From Flavobacteriales bacterium (GTDB taxonomy: Bacteria; Bacteroidota; Bacteroidia; Flavobacteriales_D; Crocinitomicaceae): DNA of 64,000 bases. Below the pieces are notes generated by a model. The model was not told where the DNA came from and ran no database searches. It worked only from the letters and a program-made list of their open reading frames with translations. Each line of letters begins with the position of its first letter. The stretch's first letter is position 1. Below are positions 63,065 through 64,000 of the stretch, piece after piece. Location of the stretch: positions 59,345-123,344 of the forward strand of contig CANJLG010000005.1 of NCBI GenBank assembly GCA_947475095.1, given 5' to 3'. The position numbers and the translations under genes were made by a program.

Positions 63065-63754
63065 TTACAAATAAAGTGCTCGCATCTTCTCATTTCGGCC
63101 TTCCACAAATGCAGTAACTCCCTCTTTGTAAATCAAATAATCTTCGATGCCATTAAACGTTGGTATGGAATTAAATCCATCAAAGGGAAGATAGAATTTG
63201 ACGTGATGTTGTGCATCGATTAAGTCGTTAAGTAAGAAAAAATCAACGTAGCCCTGGAAATCTACAAATAAGTCGAAAAAGGATTGATAACGAGTTAATG
63301 TCTTACTTAATGGACTTGAAATTCCTAAGTAATGTCTGCGAATGCACTCCAATGTTAAATCAAAGCGATCATCAATATACGCATTAATCCCACGAGCTTG
63401 ATTTATGGTTGGTTGGCGGTTGATTTGTTTATTTGGAAACAGCAGGTAGGCTCCAATCGTTGATCCAATTTCGAATAACGCATCTACCTCATCAGGAATC
63501 TGTCTAACTAGATCTTGTTTCCTATGTTGATTTCGATACGAATGCGTAATAGCATCGCTACCAAGATAAAATGTTCCTAGTTCAGATTGGTGATATAGAT
63601 ATGACTTGGGATGCTCTTCACTCAAATGAAAATGCTTGCCGTTTGGCAGGGATTTACTCCAGAGAATTTTATGATAGGATTTAAGCGTTTTACTGTGGGC
63701 GTCCGGATCTTTACCTCTTGAATCACTGTATGTTTTAAATGTTACATCAATCAT
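63065..63754 (-). CDS. Hypothetical protein, DUF6994-like
   Basis: 229 residues, no signal peptide. Pattern MIDVTFKTYSDSRGKDPDAHS ... LWSKSLPNGKHF ... LGSDAITHSYRNQ ... VDFFLLNDLIDAQHHVKFYLPFDGF recalls the DUF6994 family, whose function is unknown. It starts one base after the stop of a truncated GIY-YIG frame on the same strand. About 200 bases without a gene separate it from the DnaB-type gene. Confidence 0.6.
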   Translation of the reverse strand: MIDVTFKTYSDSRGKDPDAHSKTLKSYHKILWSKSLPNGKHFHLSEEHPKSYLYHQSELGTFYLGSDAITHSYRNQHRKQDLVRQIPDEVDALFEIGSTIGAYLLFPNKQINRQPTINQARGINAYIDDRFDLTLECIRRHYLGISSPLSKTLTRYQSFFDLFVDFQGYVDFFLLNDLIDAQHHVKFYLPFDGFNSIPTFNGIEDYLIYKEGVTAFVEGRNEKMRALYL

Positions 63755-63755
63755 A

Positions 63756-63875
63756 TCAAATCGAATATTGGCTCAAAGAATTATGTTCTTCCAATCGACG
63801 CAAAACATCGCTTGTGAAGCCTTTGTAATAAATTTTTTGGGGATTACAAATAATATAAACTGTATATGTTTCCAT
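63756..63875 (-). pseudogene. Truncated GIY-YIG nuclease remnant
   Basis: 39 codons: METYTVYIICNPQKIYYKGF followed by TSDVLRRLEEHN, the first half of a GIY-YIG domain (YIG site YYKGF, Arg of the RLEEHN helix), then a stop. GIY-YIG proteins of this class are normally 80-95 residues and end in a catalytic Glu and helix, absent here. The open frame stops one base before the next gene, so it looks like a deletion remnant. Confidence 0.65.
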
Positions 63876-63900
63876 AAATAATGGATTAAACTAAAAAACA

Positions 63901-63935
63901 AAAACCCTAAGATATTTGATACATCCTAGGGTTTT
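63901..63935 (-). terminator. Hairpin terminator of the minus-strand tRNA
   Basis: AAAACCCTA / TAGGGTTTT (9 bp, 17-base loop). On the minus strand it is followed by TTTGTTTTTT, so it probably ends the tRNA transcript at the window edge. Confidence 0.7.
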
Positions 63936-63986
63936 CTAATCCTCCAGCCATAGAGGCTTTTCTTTTTAACGCTTTAACGTTCTGTG

Positions 63987-64000
63987 CGGTCTGGACGGGA
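63987..64000 (-). tRNA. 3' end of a tRNA (probably Asp)
   Basis: Minus strand ends ...TCCCGTCCAGACCG, a T-stem end, 7-base acceptor strand (CCAGACC) and G73, as in Bacteroidota tRNA-Asp; CCA is not encoded. The body lies beyond the window edge, so isotype is a guess. Confidence 0.45.

Overview
The window comes from an AT-rich member of the Bacteroidota, most likely a Flavobacteriales-type marine or freshwater bacterium. Evidence: six proteins carry C-terminal type IX secretion (T9SS) or gliding-motility sorting modules; promoters fit the Bacteroidota -7 box TAnnTTTG; ribosomal protein THX, tandem POT peptide transporters and FeoB with its Cys-rich partner have the forms usual in this phylum; and Shine-Dalgarno sequences are rare. 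The family cannot be fixed from this sequence.

Layout. 0-16 kb is core metabolism: a SLC13-type anion transporter, an RlmI-like rRNA methyltransferase, a MATE exporter, fmt, gpsA, aspartate kinase, ferrous-iron uptake (feoA, feoB and a small Cys-rich protein), CorA, ribosomal protein THX, serC-serA, a MntA/HepT toxin-antitoxin pair and a cyclophilin. 16-21 kb holds three tandem POT peptide transporters. 21-41 kb is dominated by secreted and surface proteins (T9SS cargo, a CotH-kinase protein, an M23 peptidase, beta-barrel-like proteins, one of them frameshifted), a CtaA-type haem A synthase, a metallophosphoesterase and a CAU-anticodon tRNA preceded by a duplicated and inverted copy of its own 5' end. 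40-47 kb carries a BNR/sortilin-like protein, a LolA-like protein and a MoxR-type ATPase with a VWA partner, followed by helically phased A/T tracts.

48-64 kb is an accessory, defence-like region and the most interesting part. (1) A tight seven-gene operon at 52.5-58.2 kb encodes a complete ubiquitin-like conjugation set: Ubl, an E2-like protein with a single cysteine, a ThiF/E1-like protein and a JAB/JAMM deconjugase. Three unusual partners follow: a small four-Cys zinc protein, a protein that repeats this zinc module ahead of three Ig-like repeats, and a DUF4407 membrane protein. Three of the operon's proteins share a short I-x-I-x-K-K motif. (2) An imperfect 55-nt direct repeat lies inside a gene at 48.35 kb and immediately after the operon at 58.18 kb. 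(3) A CARF-sigma54 activator of the RtcR type faces a clean sigma54 promoter that drives a small, apparently chimeric gene ending in the repeat. (4) A retron at 60.5-61.8 kb has a reverse transcriptase with NAxxH, YADD and VTG motifs and a candidate msr-msd RNA closed by an 11-bp a1/a2 stem, next to a short DnaB-type ATPase. A truncated GIY-YIG nuclease remnant and the 3' end of a tRNA (probably Asp) close the window.

How the parts may work together is inferred: the Ubl operon, the retron, the CARF regulator and MntA/HepT look like stress or phage-response modules, and the DUF4407 protein is a candidate membrane effector or target of Ubl conjugation. No integrase, transposase, CRISPR array or rRNA was seen.
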